DNA of 7,097 nucleotides from an uncultured Flavobacteriales bacterium (GTDB lineage: Bacteria; Bacteroidota; Bacteroidia; Flavobacteriales_D; Parvicellaceae), in the NCBI GenBank assembly GCA_938084875.1, contig CALKFX010000037.1, positions 1 through 7,097 on the forward strand. The letters run 5' to 3'. The notes beneath the pieces were generated by a model. That model saw only the letters and a list, made by a program, of their open reading frames with translations, ran no database searches and was not told the DNA's origin. The translations under genes and the position numbers were made by a program. Position 1 is the first letter of the stretch; each line of letters opens with the position of its first letter. This document shows positions 5,963-7,097 of the stretch, piece after piece.

Positions 5963-7063
5963 ATGAATTCTATTTATATCATTTTTACTTTTTTATTATT
6001 TAGTTCATTTTCTTTAAAGAAATCCTATTCGAATTATACAAACCACTTAATTAAACATCATCAAAATGACACACTAATTAATAAGATAGACACTATCAAT
6101 TTAATTGCAGTTGGTGATATTATGATGGGTACCAATTTTCCAAATAAAAGCTATTTGCCTAACAACGATGGAATAGATTTATTTAAGAATGTCGAAAGTT
6201 TTTTAAAGAAAGGAGACATCACTTTTGGTAATTTAGAGGGAGTTATTGGCAATGGGGGAACTCCTAAATCTTGTAATAACCCAAAATATTGTTATACTTT
6301 CCGAATGCCAGAACATTATATTTCTAATATAAAAAATGCAGGATTTAATCTATTAAGTATCGCAAATAATCATGCAAATGATTTTGGCTTGGAGGGTAGA
6401 AAGAAAACGGCGTCAGTTTTAAAAACTGCTAAAATTAATTTTGCAGGTTCATTGGAAAAGCCGTACACAGTTTTCACCAAAAAAAATATTAAATATGGCT
6501 TTCTTTCAACTGCTCCTAATAGTGGTTGCTTTAATCTGAAAAATTATTCTAAAGTAGTGGAGTATGTAAAATATTTGGACTCACTATGTGATATTGTTAT
6601 TGTTTCTTTTCATTCTGGAGCTGAAGGTCTTAATGCAATTCATACCCCCAGAGTTGATGAGATTTTCTTAGGCAATAACAGAGGAAGTGTTTATGAATTT
6701 GCTCATTTATGTATTGATGCAGGTGCTGATGTTCTTCTTGGTCATGGTCCTCACGTTACTAGAGCAGTTGAATTATACAAAAATAGATTTATTACTTATA
6801 GTATGGGGAATTTCTGTACCTATGCTAGGTTCAATTTAAAAGGTCCTTGTGGTGTAGCTCCAATTTTTGATCTTAGTTTAAATTCTAACGGTGAGTTTAT
6901 CTCTGCAAAAGTTATTTCTGTAAAGCAAATAGGAGAAGGAATTCCATTAGTTGATGCTTCCAAAGCTGCTTGGCAATATGTAGAAAGTCTATCCAAAGAA
7001 GATTTTCCAGAATCAGCTTTAATTTTTAATGAAAAACAGAGTATAATTTCAAAAGCACCCTAA
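5963..7063 (+). CDS. Exported CapA-family protein (metallophosphatase-like fold)
   Basis: The 366-residue protein belongs to the CapA/PgsA family, named for Bacillus poly-gamma-glutamate capsule synthesis and related to calcineurin-like metallophosphoesterases. Residues 1-17 are hydrophobic and look like a signal peptide or N-terminal anchor, though the n-region lacks basic residues; cleavage near 20-24 is a guess. The CapA domain spans about 45-320: AVGDIMMG (49-56), GDITFGNLEG (84-93), ANNHANDFG (134-142), VSFHSGAEG (214-222), LLGHGPHV (258-265) and YSMGNF (279-284). The metal-site-like Asp, Asn and His residues are present, so a hydrolase is plausible. Seven cysteines lie outside the signal region. 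The ATG at 5963 is the only sensible start, since a TAA lies 13 codons upstream with no start codon between. No capB, capC or capE neighbours are seen, so a polyglutamate role is unsupported; an envelope function is inferred from export and from the neighbouring hydrolase. Confidence 0.88.
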   Translation: MNSIYIIFTFLLFSSFSLKKSYSNYTNHLIKHHQNDTLINKIDTINLIAVGDIMMGTNFPNKSYLPNNDGIDLFKNVESFLKKGDITFGNLEGVIGNGGTPKSCNNPKYCYTFRMPEHYISNIKNAGFNLLSIANNHANDFGLEGRKKTASVLKTAKINFAGSLEKPYTVFTKKNIKYGFLSTAPNSGCFNLKNYSKVVEYVKYLDSLCDIVIVSFHSGAEGLNAIHTPRVDEIFLGNNRGSVYEFAHLCIDAGADVLLGHGPHVTRAVELYKNRFITYSMGNFCTYARFNLKGPCGVAPIFDLSLNSNGEFISAKVISVKQIGEGIPLVDASKAAWQYVESLSKEDFPESALIFNEKQSIISKAP

Positions 7064-7085
7064 AAAGATTTTCCTATATATTTTT

Positions 7086-7097
7086 ATGACAGCAAAC
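7086..7097 (+). CDS. Possible start of the next gene (alaS candidate), cut by window edge
   Basis: An ATG at 7086, 22 bp after the CapA-like stop and behind an A/T-rich leader, opens four codons reading M-T-A-N before the window ends. Alanyl-tRNA synthetases often begin with a similar MTAxEIR sequence, and I recall alaS lying divergent to the M23/MerR pair in many Bacteroidota. Four codons cannot prove a gene; this is a prompt to look at the next bases. Confidence 0.25.

Noticed and set aside
7064..7085. Terminator after the CapA-like gene
   Set aside because: The bases are A/T-rich with a T-run near 7080-7085, but I find no hairpin stem before it.

Overview
The window comes from an A+T-rich bacterial chromosome, most likely a member of the Bacteroidota (order Flavobacteriales or close to it). 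The grounds are the low G+C, the absence of purine-rich Shine-Dalgarno sequences before the starts (A/T-rich leaders instead), and protein families typical of that phylum: a CpsB/YwqE-type PHP phosphatase, an M23 peptidase whose N-terminus reads KYNPNTLSYE, and a short MerR-like protein placed directly after it. Coding density is very high. The only gene-free stretches are the 96-bp divergent spacer at 5867-5962 and a few tens of bases at the right edge, so no gap exceeds 300 bases. I saw no tRNA, rRNA, CRISPR array, insertion sequence or prophage gene.

Left block, + strand, 1-2935: the end of a surface-polysaccharide operon. It holds a 5'-truncated TviB/WbpO-type UDP-N-acetylhexosamine 6-dehydrogenase, the dTDP-glucose 4,6-dehydratase RfbB/RmlB, and a PHP-family protein-tyrosine phosphatase of the CpsB/YwqE type. 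Both junctions are one-base TAATG stop/start overlaps, so the three genes are almost certainly co-transcribed and translationally coupled. The first two make activated sugars (a uronic acid and the 4-keto-6-deoxy precursor of rhamnose-like sugars). The third would counteract the tyrosine kinase that controls polymerisation and export; that kinase is not in the window.

Middle block, - strand, 5866 down to 2930: a compact four-gene operon in the order M23 metallopeptidase, MerR-like regulator, Bax inhibitor-1 family membrane protein, fabD, with gaps of 1, 18 and 8 bp. Its last gene converges on the polysaccharide operon, and the two stop codons abut within a 6-bp overlap. The peptidase appears to start with TTG.

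Right block, + strand, 5963-7063: an exported CapA-family protein transcribed divergently from the peptidase. At the extreme edge an ATG at 7086 may open the next gene, and its four codons (MTAN) would suit the start of alaS.

Nothing here is clearly a new biological system. The points most worth a second look are the mixed peptidase/regulator/BI-1/fabD operon, the TTG start, a possible terminator hidden in the 3' end of fabD, and the orphan CapA protein beside a cell-wall hydrolase.
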